From an uncultured Sutterella sp. (GTDB lineage Bacteria; Pseudomonadota; Gammaproteobacteria; Burkholderiales; Burkholderiaceae_F), in NCBI GenBank assembly GCA_900544335.1, contig UQUS01000036.1, forward strand, positions 1 through 12,377: 12,377 bases of DNA, given 5' to 3'. A model generated the notes under the pieces. It saw only the letters and a program-made list of their open reading frames with translations, was not told the origin of the DNA and searched no databases. A program made the translations under genes and the position numbers. Shown in pieces: positions 7,018 through 12,377 of the stretch (its first letter is position 1; each line of letters begins with the position of its first letter).

Positions 7018-8349
7018 TTACTGTTTTTTCGGCGGTTGCGCCGTTGCAATCGGTGCCGTGACGCGTTTTGCCAACACTTTGTCGATATGCAACCCTTGCA
7101 TCGAAGTGACTTCAAAGCGCCAATTTTTCCAAACGACAACGTCGCCGAGCTTGGGCACGCGCTCCAAAAGCAACATGAGCATGCCCGCGAGCGTGTTGTA
7201 GGGCGCGTTTTCTTCCTCGGGCAGTTCCGTGATTTCCAACTCGTCTTTTAATTCGGGCACGGCGATTGTGCCGTCCAAAATCCAGGAGCCGTCGGCACGT
7301 GAAACGGCATCGGGCTCGTCGTTGGCCTCGGGCTTAAATTCTCCGGCAATGGTTTCGAGCAAATCGCGTGGCGTCACAAGTCCGACCACTTCCCCGTACT
7401 CATCGACAACCAAAGAAAGCGGGGCATTGGTTTGCTTAAAGTGTTCCAAAAGCTCCAAGCCCGAGATCGATTCGGGAACGAACGTGGCCTGCGAAATACA
7501 CTTTTCGATATCCATTTCGGACTTATCGACAAGCTGCCTTAAGACAGCACGCGTGGTGCAATATCCGAGAACGTGATTAAAGTCTCCGCGAATGACAACA
7601 AGTCTGGAGCGCGGGGAAGACAAAATCTTGGCAATGCTTTTTTCCTTGGCATCGTCCAAATCGATAAATTCGATATCGCAACGCGGCGTCATGACCGTTG
7701 CGGCGAGTCTGTCATCGAGCCCGAACACGTTTTTAACCATGTCGCTTTCGTTTTCTTCGATCACGCCGTTTTCTTCACCCTCTTGCAGCAGAGCGTGAAT
7801 CTCCTCTTCGGTCATGTCGTCTTTTTGGGCTTTCTCAAGACCGAAAGGCTTTAAGAGGACCTCGGTCGAAACCGCAAGCAACTTGACAAACGGAGCCATC
7901 AAAAGCGCGAAAACGCTTAAAGGACGCGCCACACGGCAGGCCACGGTCTCGGCGCACGACTGACCGAGGCGCTTAGGAACGAGCTCACCTAAAACAATGG
8001 AAAAATACGTCACTAAAACGACAACGACCGCCAGACCGATGATGTGCGCGTATTCGGCTTGCATACCGAAGCGCACGAGGGAGGCCGTAATGGGTTCGGC
8101 TAATGCCGACTCACCGACAATACCTGACAAAATGCCGATGGAAGTAATTCCCACCTGAATCGTAGAAAACGCTCGTGTCGGATCGGACTGGATTTTCATC
8201 ACGCGCTCGGCGCGCGTATCCCCCTCGTCGGCCCAAACCGTCAGCTTAGCCTTACGACTGACAACCAGGGCAATTTCGCTCATCGCAAAAACGCCGTTTA
8301 GGAAAATAAGAACCAGTAAAAAGACAAACGTTCCGAAGTCAAAATTCAT
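7018..8349 (-). CDS. CNNM/CorC-family membrane protein (HlyC/CorC, YtfL/PaeA-like)
   Basis: The 443-residue inner-membrane protein has three parts in order. First is a DUF21/CNNM transmembrane domain (about 1-190), with MSEIALVVSRKAK early and GELVPKRLGQ at 121-130. Second is a pair of CBS domains (about 210-335), with TVMTPR at 218-223 and VVDEYGEVVGLVT at 314-326. Third is a C-terminal CorC_HlyC domain (about 350-430), with DGTIAVPEL and YNTLAGMLM. The family includes magnesium/cobalt efflux-related proteins and E. coli YtfL (PaeA), which is implicated in polyamine export; overall length and layout resemble YtfL. The 'hemolysin' label often given to this family is misleading. The transported ion is not decidable here. 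The ATG at 8349 has only a weak AAAGAC site. ihfA follows 61 nt downstream. Confidence 0.93.
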   Translation of the reverse strand: MNFDFGTFVFLLVLIFLNGVFAMSEIALVVSRKAKLTVWADEGDTRAERVMKIQSDPTRAFSTIQVGITSIGILSGIVGESALAEPITASLVRFGMQAEYAHIIGLAVVVVLVTYFSIVLGELVPKRLGQSCAETVACRVARPLSVFALLMAPFVKLLAVSTEVLLKPFGLEKAQKDDMTEEEIHALLQEGEENGVIEENESDMVKNVFGLDDRLAATVMTPRCDIEFIDLDDAKEKSIAKILSSPRSRLVVIRGDFNHVLGYCTTRAVLRQLVDKSEMDIEKCISQATFVPESISGLELLEHFKQTNAPLSLVVDEYGEVVGLVTPRDLLETIAGEFKPEANDEPDAVSRADGSWILDGTIAVPELKDELEITELPEEENAPYNTLAGMLMLLLERVPKLGDVVVWKNWRFEVTSMQGLHIDKVLAKRVTAPIATAQPPKKQ

Positions 8350-8422
8350 TAAAAGTCTTTAATTAACAAACGTAAAAGGACCGAAAGTATATCAACTTTC
8401 CTCAAACTGCGTGCAGACGATT

Positions 8423-8450
8423 TCGCCCGGAAACACTCTGTCCCGGGCGA
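8423..8450 (-). terminator. Hairpin after the aminotransferase gene (weak terminator candidate)
   Basis: TCGCCCGG (8423-8430) and CCGGGCGA (8443-8450) form an 8-bp GC-rich stem with a 12-nt loop, 22 nt past the aminotransferase stop. There is no T-run on either strand, so it may be a transcript 3'-end stabiliser or part of a factor-dependent stop rather than an intrinsic terminator. Confidence 0.35.
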
Positions 8451-8472
8451 TCGGTTTGCCTTGCCTTCGAAC

Positions 8473-9768
8473 TTAAGCCGCGCGATGTTGGTAACGCTTG
8501 TCTTCAACCATCTTTTCAATGCGGTCGAGCCCTTCTTTGAGAACGGAAAGTTTCGGACCGAACGAGAACCGGATAAAGTGCTGCATCGGTTCGGGACTGA
8601 TGCGATCGCCGTTCGGGCGAATGTCGAAAAAGCGTCCCGGAATCGTCATAACGTGATATTCGAGCGCATTTAAACAAAAATCTTCGTCCACGCACAGGGG
8701 TTCGGGAAGACCGGAAATATCCGCCCACACGTAAAACGCACCGTGCGGCGGCATGGTCACTTGAATTCCCATGTCGTTTAAGCGACGAACAACGTATTCG
8801 CGCTTTTGCGCAAAGCAGCGCTGCACCGCTTTCGTCTCTTCGTCAAGCGCTTCGGGCCGCAACGCCTCGCAGGCCAGGCGTTGCATCGGAACGGAAGTAC
8901 CGCCGTCAATGGCGCTCGCCGCACGGTTAATCGCCTCAATGATGCGACTCGGTCCGACAATCCAACTGACGCGGAATCCCGGGTACCGTAAGTTCTTCGT
9001 CAGACCGTCAATCATGATAACCGGATCGCTTTCGACATCCTCGACATAACGCGCCGCACTCACCGTGCTCCCTTCGCCTTCCCCGTCCTCATACACGTAA
9101 TGCGAATAGAACTCATCGAGCGCCAGAAGCATGTGCTTTTCTCGAGCAATACGGCAGTACTCTTTAAGGTCGTTGCCGCGCACAAGCGACCCCGTCGGAT
9201 TGTTCGGATTGGAAAGGACAAACGTGTTCACGCCTTCTGTGTCAATGAGTTCGCGAAGCCTTTCGGGGCGAACGTTAAAACCGTCTTGGGGGCGTGTATT
9301 TTCACAAACAAACTGCAAATGCTCCCTTTGGTAGGCCATCAGATCTTCGTAGGCGGTGTAATCGGGATTGCGGTAAAGAACCTTCGCCTGACTGCTTAAA
9401 ATGCTGAAAAGACGCGTAAGCGCAACACGACCGCCGGCCGCCACCGTCACGTTTTGCGGTCCGTATTGACTGACCTTTCCGACCCGGTACAAACGATTCA
9501 TCATGTCAGCAACGGCCTGGCGCAACTCGGGGATGCCCCCCACAGGTCCGTAGGCATAATCGCGACAGGTCAACTCCAAATGCGTAAACCGCTCGGGCGC
9601 TCCCTCAATCAGCCCCTCTTCGGGCTGACCCTGCCCGAGATTGCACCAGGATTTATCTCCGGGGACGAACCCCATTTCCTGGGCTTTGTGATTGACCCAA
9701 ATCACGCCCATGTACGGCACGGGGCGAATCATCTGGAAATCGTTCAAGCAGTTCATTTGTGTTGTCAT
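8473..9768 (-). CDS. PLP-dependent class I/II aminotransferase
   Basis: The 431-residue cytoplasmic fold-type I aminotransferase has all key residues visible. YAYGPVGGIPELR (71-83) is the substrate-side loop. SNPNNPTG (186-193) carries the PLP-ring asparagine (N190). ALDEFYSHY holds D218, which contacts the pyridine nitrogen, and Y221. GLTKNLRYPGFRVSW carries the Schiff-base lysine K258 and phosphate-binding R266. HFIRFSFG contains R400, equivalent to the arginine that binds the substrate alpha-carboxylate. It transfers an amino group between an amino acid and a 2-oxo acid; specificity is not readable. The start at 9768 has a weak GGA upstream, and another ATG lies 4 codons in. A T-tailed hairpin 37-69 nt upstream and an Ala-rich reading frame before it suggest attenuation control. 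Confidence 0.93.
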   Translation of the reverse strand: MTTQMNCLNDFQMIRPVPYMGVIWVNHKAQEMGFVPGDKSWCNLGQGQPEEGLIEGAPERFTHLELTCRDYAYGPVGGIPELRQAVADMMNRLYRVGKVSQYGPQNVTVAAGGRVALTRLFSILSSQAKVLYRNPDYTAYEDLMAYQREHLQFVCENTRPQDGFNVRPERLRELIDTEGVNTFVLSNPNNPTGSLVRGNDLKEYCRIAREKHMLLALDEFYSHYVYEDGEGEGSTVSAARYVEDVESDPVIMIDGLTKNLRYPGFRVSWIVGPSRIIEAINRAASAIDGGTSVPMQRLACEALRPEALDEETKAVQRCFAQKREYVVRRLNDMGIQVTMPPHGAFYVWADISGLPEPLCVDEDFCLNALEYHVMTIPGRFFDIRPNGDRISPEPMQHFIRFSFGPKLSVLKEGLDRIEKMVEDKRYQHRAA

Positions 9769-9804
9769 GATTGTTTGTCCGTTTTTTAGTGTTGCGCGAA
9801 TAAC

Positions 9805-9837
9805 AAAAAAGCCTTCAGCGGATTTCGTCGAAGGCTT
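9805..9837 (-). terminator. Intrinsic terminator just upstream of the aminotransferase (possible attenuator)
   Basis: On the minus strand AAGCCTTC (9837-9830) pairs with GAAGGCTT (9816-9809), and the T-run from the second arm continues to 9805, a classic intrinsic terminator. It ends about 36 nt before the aminotransferase start, so it either ends an upstream minus-strand transcript or controls read-through into the gene. A competing partner exists: TCGTCAAGGC (9923-9914 on the minus strand) can pair with the terminator's first arm and loop, GCCTTCGACGA (9835-9825), over 10 bp with one bulged base. That pairing would prevent terminator formation. Confidence 0.7.
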
Positions 9838-10125
9838 ATGTGTTTGTTTCTTAGGTTTGTTTCGAATCTACGTTCTAGCTACGGTAGGTTGGAAAGCACC
9901 CCGAACGACACAGGCCTTGACGAGCCTTGCTGCTGCTGCAGCGGCTGCTGCGAGTGCGCATGCGCATGCTGCTGCTACGACGACACGTGCAGCGGCAATA
10001 ACGGCAACGACGTTCAGGGAATCGGAGACAAAGGCAGGCGTCCGAGAGCACGGCGCTTTCGGTGTTTTCCTATCGGAACACGGGCAAGAACCCGATTTAT
10101 CCGTGAAAAGACCCACTTTATTTAA
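9838..10125 (+). CDS. Uncertain Cys-rich ORF upstream of cysK
   Basis: This 95-codon plus-strand frame from ATG 9838 to TAA 10125 contains 14 cysteines, 12 of them in residues 31-51 (CCCCSGCCECACACCC, then YDDTC). No ribosome site is obvious, and the C-terminal third is Arg-rich and looks non-coding. The Cys run follows directly from TGC repeats that read as Ala or Leu in other frames, so it may be a repeat artefact. Its presence on the same strand as cysteine-synthesis genes is suggestive, but the proposed cysK promoter lies downstream of it. I list it so it can be tested, not as a firm gene. Confidence 0.18.
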   Translation: MCLFLRFVSNLRSSYGRLESTPNDTGLDEPCCCCSGCCECACACCCYDDTCSGNNGNDVQGIGDKGRRPRARRFRCFPIGTRARTRFIREKTHFI

Positions 10126-10194
10126 CTCCGAAACGTAAAAAGGAATCGGTCGATTCGCCGATACCCGGCGCATCCCGATAGCCGCATCATACAC
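9868..10194 (-). CDS. Uncertain Ala/Val-rich ORF in the aminotransferase leader
   Basis: This open frame of 108 codons starts at a GTG (10194), or at an ATG at 10173, or at GTG 10110 after a GGAG site (80 residues). Its C-terminal half is dominated by Ala, Val and Cys (SLNVVAVIAAARVVV, then alternating Ala/Cys, then eight Ala codons ending at 9928). It stops 30 nt before the T-tailed hairpin upstream of the aminotransferase. The codon runs recall leader peptides of amino-acid attenuators (for example the Val-rich ilvB leader), but it is much longer than usual. The other two minus frames and the plus frames here are also open because the region is GCN-repetitive, so openness alone proves little. 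It could be an attenuation leader, a small membrane-inserting peptide, or non-coding. Confidence 0.25.
   Translation of the reverse strand: MYDAAIGMRRVSANRPIPFYVSELNKVGLFTDKSGSCPCSDRKTPKAPCSRTPAFVSDSLNVVAVIAAARVVVAAACACALAAAAAAAARLVKACVVRGAFQPTVART
9928..9996. repeat. GCT/TGC triplet-rich low-complexity tract with nested palindromes
   Basis: About 70 bp built of TGC/GCA triplets reads as poly-Cys, poly-Ala or Leu/Arg on the plus strand and as Ala, Ser or Gln runs on the minus strand. Inside it, 9954-9969 is 16 nt of strictly alternating purine-pyrimidine. It contains two overlapping perfect 12-bp palindromes: TGCGCATGCGCA (9955-9966) and GCATGCGCATGC (9958-9969). Several GCAGC/GCTGC pairings allow strong hairpins in RNA from either strand. 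Confidence 0.85.
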
Positions 10195-10323
10195 GAGACG
10201 GGAGAAAAGAAAAGCATTTTTTGGCGCTTTCTTTTCGAAAAGGCGCGTCAGTTAAGGGGTTCGCACGACATTTATTTTTCCTTTCTAAGCAAAATTGCCT
10301 GTTGCGCAAAAACAAAAACCTTA

Positions 10324-10352
10324 TTGAACTCCGGGGAATTACCCCCTACACT
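10324..10352 (+). promoter_or_regulatory. Candidate sigma70 promoter for the cysK-cysE leader
   Basis: TTGAAC (10324-10329) and TACACT (10347-10352) are separated by exactly 17 nt, each matching four of six consensus bases. The spacer is mostly an inverted repeat, GGGG-AATTA-CCCC (10333-10345), which could be an operator. A start near 10359 would put the leader ORF's ribosome site (AAAAGG, 10368-10373) just inside the transcript. The agreement of these elements supports the call. Confidence 0.5.
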
Positions 10353-10380
10353 CGTTGCAGTCGAGCGAAAAGGCGCTTCG

Positions 10381-10539
10381 ATGAAAATGAAAGGATTGTG
10401 CTGTGAAAGACACAAAGCGGACAATGAAACAGAATGTCGGAGGCTACGAAGTCTTCTGCCTGTGTTGTCACCTTGCGCCGTGTCTCCCAGCACTTGCGCG
10501 GGCGTTCGTATCGATTCGGTAACGCCGGTTGCACATTAA
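10381..10539 (+). CDS. Candidate cysteine-rich leader peptide upstream of cysK (attenuator leader)
   Basis: The 52-codon ORF begins MKMKGLCCERHK. Its ATG has AAAAGG seven nt upstream, and it starts about 22 nt after the predicted transcription start. Five of 52 residues are Cys (positions 7, 8, 19, 32, 39), with tandem TGC-TGT at codons 7-8. The stop codon (10537-10539) touches the A-run of the terminator that separates it from cysK. This is the layout of ribosome-mediated attenuation: stalling at Cys codons when charged Cys-tRNA is short would change folding of the downstream RNA. TGTCGGAGGC (10435-10444) can pair with the terminator's first arm and loop (GCCTC at 10546-10550 and GACA at 10554-10557), so it is a candidate antiterminator. 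The frame is open further upstream to 10324, but the promoter overlaps that part. The peptide is not expected to act as a protein. Confidence 0.45.
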   Translation: MKMKGLCCERHKADNETECRRLRSLLPVLSPCAVSPSTCAGVRIDSVTPVAH

Positions 10540-10581
10540 AAAAAAGCCTCGGGGACATGTGTCTTTCGAGGCCTTTTTTTT
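10538..10581 (+). terminator. Strong intrinsic terminator in the cysK leader (putative attenuator)
   Basis: GCCTCG (10546-10551) pairs with CGAGGC (10567-10572), with GAC/GTC and wobble pairs continuing into the loop. Eight As precede the stem and eight Ts follow it (10574-10581), so it can act in both directions. It ends 56 nt before the cysK ATG and right after the leader ORF stop. I saw no convincing separate promoter between it and cysK, so cysK expression probably depends on read-through. Confidence 0.85.
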
Positions 10582-10637
10582 AAAGATTTCTCATCGCACG
10601 TGTCCCATTTTTTAATTTCAAATGAAAGGATCAAAAA

Positions 10638-11573
10638 ATGAAAATCGCACAGAAAGTCACGGAACTGATCGGAAACACTCCCCTTTTGCGCCTGACGCGT
10701 TGGGAAAAGAAGTTTGACCTTGCAGCCAAGGTCGTTGCCAAACTCGAATACTTTAACCCCTCGGGCTCGGCCAAAGACCGTGCCGCCCTTTCGATGATTG
10801 AAGATGCCGAAGCGCGCGGACTTTTGAAACCGGGCTCGGTCATTGTCGAACCGACAAGCGGCAACACGGGCATTGCCTTGGCGGCCATTGCCGCCGCCAA
10901 AGGGTATCGTGCCATTTGCGTAATGCCCGATACCATGAGCGTGGAGCGCCGGGCTCTCATTGCCGCTTACGGCGCAGAAATCGTTTTGACTCCGGGCGCC
11001 AAGGGCATGAAAGGGACGCTCGAAAAAACCGAAGAACTCCAAAAGACCCTCCCGAACGTTTTCGTTCCGGGGCAGTTTGACAACCCGGCCAACCCGGCGG
11101 CACACGAGCGCACGACGGGACCGGAAATCTGGCGCGATACCGAGGGCACTGTCGATATCTTCGTAGCAGGCTTCGGGACGGGCGGTACTGTGTCCGGTGT
11201 CGGTCGCTACTTAAAGAGCCGGAAACCGACCGTTCGAATCGTGGCGATGGAACCGGCCGCCTCGCCGCTCATTACCGAAGGGCATGCCGGTCCGCACGCC
11301 ATTCAGGGAATCGGAGCCAATTTCGTGCCCAAGAACCTGGATAAATCCGCCGTTGACGAATTTGTGACCGTCACCAACGAAGAAGCGCTCGCCGCAACCA
11401 AAGACATTGCCAAGACCGAAGGAGTTTTGGTCGGAATCAGTTCGGGCGCGGCACTTGCAGCCGCCACTCAGTTGGCGCGCAAACCCGAAAACGCAGGAAA
11501 GACCATCGTGGTTTTGCTTCCCGATACGGGCGAGCGGTACCTGTCGATGCCGGTCTTTGCCATCGCTCATTAG
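10638..11573 (+). CDS. cysK: Cysteine synthase A (O-acetylserine sulfhydrylase)
   Basis: The 311-residue PLP enzyme makes cysteine from O-acetylserine and sulfide in the cytoplasm. It opens with IAQKVTELIGNTPLLRL, typical of the family. The PLP lysine is K46 in NPSGSAKDRAA; most relatives have PSGSVKDR. PTSGNTGIAL (72-81) is the substrate-binding loop. GFGTGGTVSGVGRYLK carries the phosphate-binding glycines, GISSGAALAA holds the serine near the pyridine nitrogen, and LPDTGERYLS closes the C-terminus. Length and motifs favour CysK over cystathionine beta-synthase or CysM. The ATG has GAAAGGA seven nt upstream. cysE follows after 10 nt, so substrate-making and substrate-using enzymes are cotranscribed, which fits the cysteine synthase complex they form in many bacteria. 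Confidence 0.96.
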   Translation: MKIAQKVTELIGNTPLLRLTRWEKKFDLAAKVVAKLEYFNPSGSAKDRAALSMIEDAEARGLLKPGSVIVEPTSGNTGIALAAIAAAKGYRAICVMPDTMSVERRALIAAYGAEIVLTPGAKGMKGTLEKTEELQKTLPNVFVPGQFDNPANPAAHERTTGPEIWRDTEGTVDIFVAGFGTGGTVSGVGRYLKSRKPTVRIVAMEPAASPLITEGHAGPHAIQGIGANFVPKNLDKSAVDEFVTVTNEEALAATKDIAKTEGVLVGISSGAALAAATQLARKPENAGKTIVVLLPDTGERYLSMPVFAIAH

Positions 11574-11583
11574 GAGAGACACC

Positions 11584-12273
11584 ATGCCTTTTTTCGCCGA
11601 CCTGCGTGAAGACGTTGCCACGATTTGCCAAAAAGATCCGGCCGCACGCGGCCCCTTGGAGGTGGTTCTGTGCTACTCGGGCTTACACGCTATCGTGATT
11701 CACCGTCTGTCTCACTGGCTACACGAAAAAAGTTGGTATGTGACGGCGCGTTTTGTGAGCGGGGTTTCTCGGTTCCTCACGGGAATCGAGATTCACCCGG
11801 CTGCAAAAATCGGGCGCCGTGTCTTTATCGATCACGGCTCGGGACTGGTGATCGGTGAGACGGCCGAGGTGGGCGATGACTGTACGATTTATCACGGCGT
11901 CACGCTCGGCGGCACATCGCTCGGCAAAGGAGAAAAACGCCATCCGACCTTGGGTCGCAATGTCGTTGTCGGCGCGGGTGCTCAAATCCTCGGCGGCTTT
12001 ACGGTCGGAGATAATGCCATCGTCGGCGCGAACGCCGTCGTCTTAAAACCCGTGGAGGCCAACACAACCGTCGTCGGGATTCCGGCCCGTCCCGTGCAGG
12101 AGAAAAAAGACGCGATTAAAAACCACAGTCGCTTTAATGCCTACGGGGTCGTGCCCGGAGAAAAAGACCCGTACGCAGAGTCTTTAAGGCGCCTGGAAAG
12201 CCTTGTTAAGACGCAATCGAAGGCAATTGCAGACCTGAAAAAAGAACTTCAAGATCTTCGAAAATCCGATTAA
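11584..12273 (+). CDS. cysE: Serine O-acetyltransferase
   Basis: The 229-residue enzyme makes O-acetylserine from serine and acetyl-CoA, the first step of cysteine synthesis, and supplies CysK. A helical N-terminal domain (1-65) leads to the left-handed beta-helix of hexapeptide repeats (about 70-170), with IEIHPAAKIG (68-77), FIDHGSGLVIGETAEVG (81-97; D83-H84 are the catalytic pair by homology), YHGVTLGGTS and GIPARPV. The C-terminal tail (195-229), rich in Leu, Lys and Glu, looks like a short coiled coil rather than the E. coli GDGI end that feeds CysE into CysK. The chosen ATG has GGAGAG just upstream, overlapping the cysK stop. The frame stays open further upstream inside cysK, but those starts would overlap cysK by over 150 bp and add no family sequence. 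Confidence 0.95.
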   Translation: MPFFADLREDVATICQKDPAARGPLEVVLCYSGLHAIVIHRLSHWLHEKSWYVTARFVSGVSRFLTGIEIHPAAKIGRRVFIDHGSGLVIGETAEVGDDCTIYHGVTLGGTSLGKGEKRHPTLGRNVVVGAGAQILGGFTVGDNAIVGANAVVLKPVEANTTVVGIPARPVQEKKDAIKNHSRFNAYGVVPGEKDPYAESLRRLESLVKTQSKAIADLKKELQDLRKSD

Positions 12274-12300
12274 CATTTGCGAAAAAGCCCTGCTCGATTA

Positions 12301-12377
12301 TGAACTCTACCCCAAAAAGTAGACCGTTTTAGTTTTCAATTTTGGGTTATTTGACGACGATATTCTATCGGAGTCAG
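12301..12377 (-). mobile_element. End of an IS3-family insertion sequence (runs off right edge)
   Basis: The sequence from TGAACTCTACCCC at 12301 through the CAAAAAGTAGAC motif resembles the terminal inverted repeat of IS3-family (IS150-like) elements, which typically begin with TG. The end of a transposase frame lies just inside it. The element begins 27 bp after the cysE stop with its transposase pointing toward cysE. Only one end is in the window, so neither the full length nor the target duplication can be checked. Confidence 0.75.
12336..12377 (-). CDS. IS3-family transposase OrfB, C-terminal end only
   Basis: The last 13 codons plus TGA, read on the minus strand, give LTPIEYRRQITQN. 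This fits the conserved C-terminus of IS3-family integrase-type transposases, which commonly end with (M/L)TP(V/I)EYR. The frame runs to the window edge with no break, and the stop lies 36 nt from the presumed element end, as expected for this family. Whether the full gene is intact cannot be seen. Confidence 0.75.
   Translation of the reverse strand: MTPIEYRRQITQN

Noticed and set aside
8380..8400. TATACT (minus strand, 8391-8386) as a promoter for the CNNM gene
   Set aside because: A fair -10 but no acceptable -35 at 16-18 nt, so not listed as a feature.
9868..9910. tRNA-like T-arm (TTTCGAATC) near 9868-9876
   Set aside because: The flanking bases do not form a T stem, and no acceptor stem or anticodon arm can be found around it.
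9692..10138. 148-codon plus-strand frame with poly-Ala run, starting inside the aminotransferase gene
   Set aside because: The first part is antisense to the aminotransferase N-terminus, and the rest is the Ala reading of the triplet repeat; no start signal.
9838..10540. tmRNA, RNase P RNA, 6S RNA or a known riboswitch in the large intergenic region
   Set aside because: None of the conserved sequence blocks of these RNAs was recognised on either strand; the Ala-rich frame is not a tmRNA tag.
10536..11105. 189-codon minus-strand open frame opposite cysK
   Set aside because: A shadow of the cysK coding sequence in GC-rich DNA; it runs into the terminator and resembles no family.
11407..11583. 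Longer cysE with a start inside cysK
   Set aside because: The added N-terminus is cysK sequence in another frame; the ATG at 11584 has a good ribosome site and begins like known short serine acetyltransferases.

Overview
The window looks like chromosome of a betaproteobacterium, plausibly Burkholderiales/Sutterellaceae. This is inferred from an IHF-alpha gene, a CysK-CysE pair, the TRAP/LysR style of accessory genes and moderate GC; no taxonomic marker gene is present, so the placement is tentative. Sampled lines run about 47-50% GC in the left half and up to about 62% in cysK, so the left half may have a different history.

Left half (1-6512): a catabolic/transport cluster. A LysR-type regulator (+) is divergent from a minus-strand run encoding a complete TRAP transporter (DctP binding protein, DctQ, DctM), a CWENYMPL-type nitrilase and an iron-dependent alcohol dehydrogenase of the YqhD/BDH class. 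The first 45 codons of what looks like a DASS/SLC13 anion transporter follow at the left edge. The layout suggests regulated uptake of an organic acid or nitrile-derived compound, nitrile hydrolysis, and aldehyde/alcohol redox chemistry. The substrate is unknown.

Middle (6513-9768): a bidirectional terminator, an IHF-alpha homologue with an N-terminal extension, a CNNM/CorC (YtfL/PaeA-like) membrane protein and a class I/II PLP aminotransferase, all on the minus strand.

Right (9769-12377): an 869-bp region separates the aminotransferase (-) from cysK-cysE (+). It holds the most interesting material. A hairpin with a T-run lies just upstream of each outward-facing gene. On the cysK side I can read a complete putative attenuator: a promoter, a Shine-Dalgarno, a 52-codon leader ORF with tandem Cys codons near its start, a possible antiterminator and a strong terminator, followed by cysK. 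This would be cysteine-responsive control of cysteine synthesis. On the aminotransferase side an Ala/Val-rich minus-strand ORF precedes a terminator that has a competing upstream pairing. An IS3-family element starts 27 bp after cysE and runs off the right edge.
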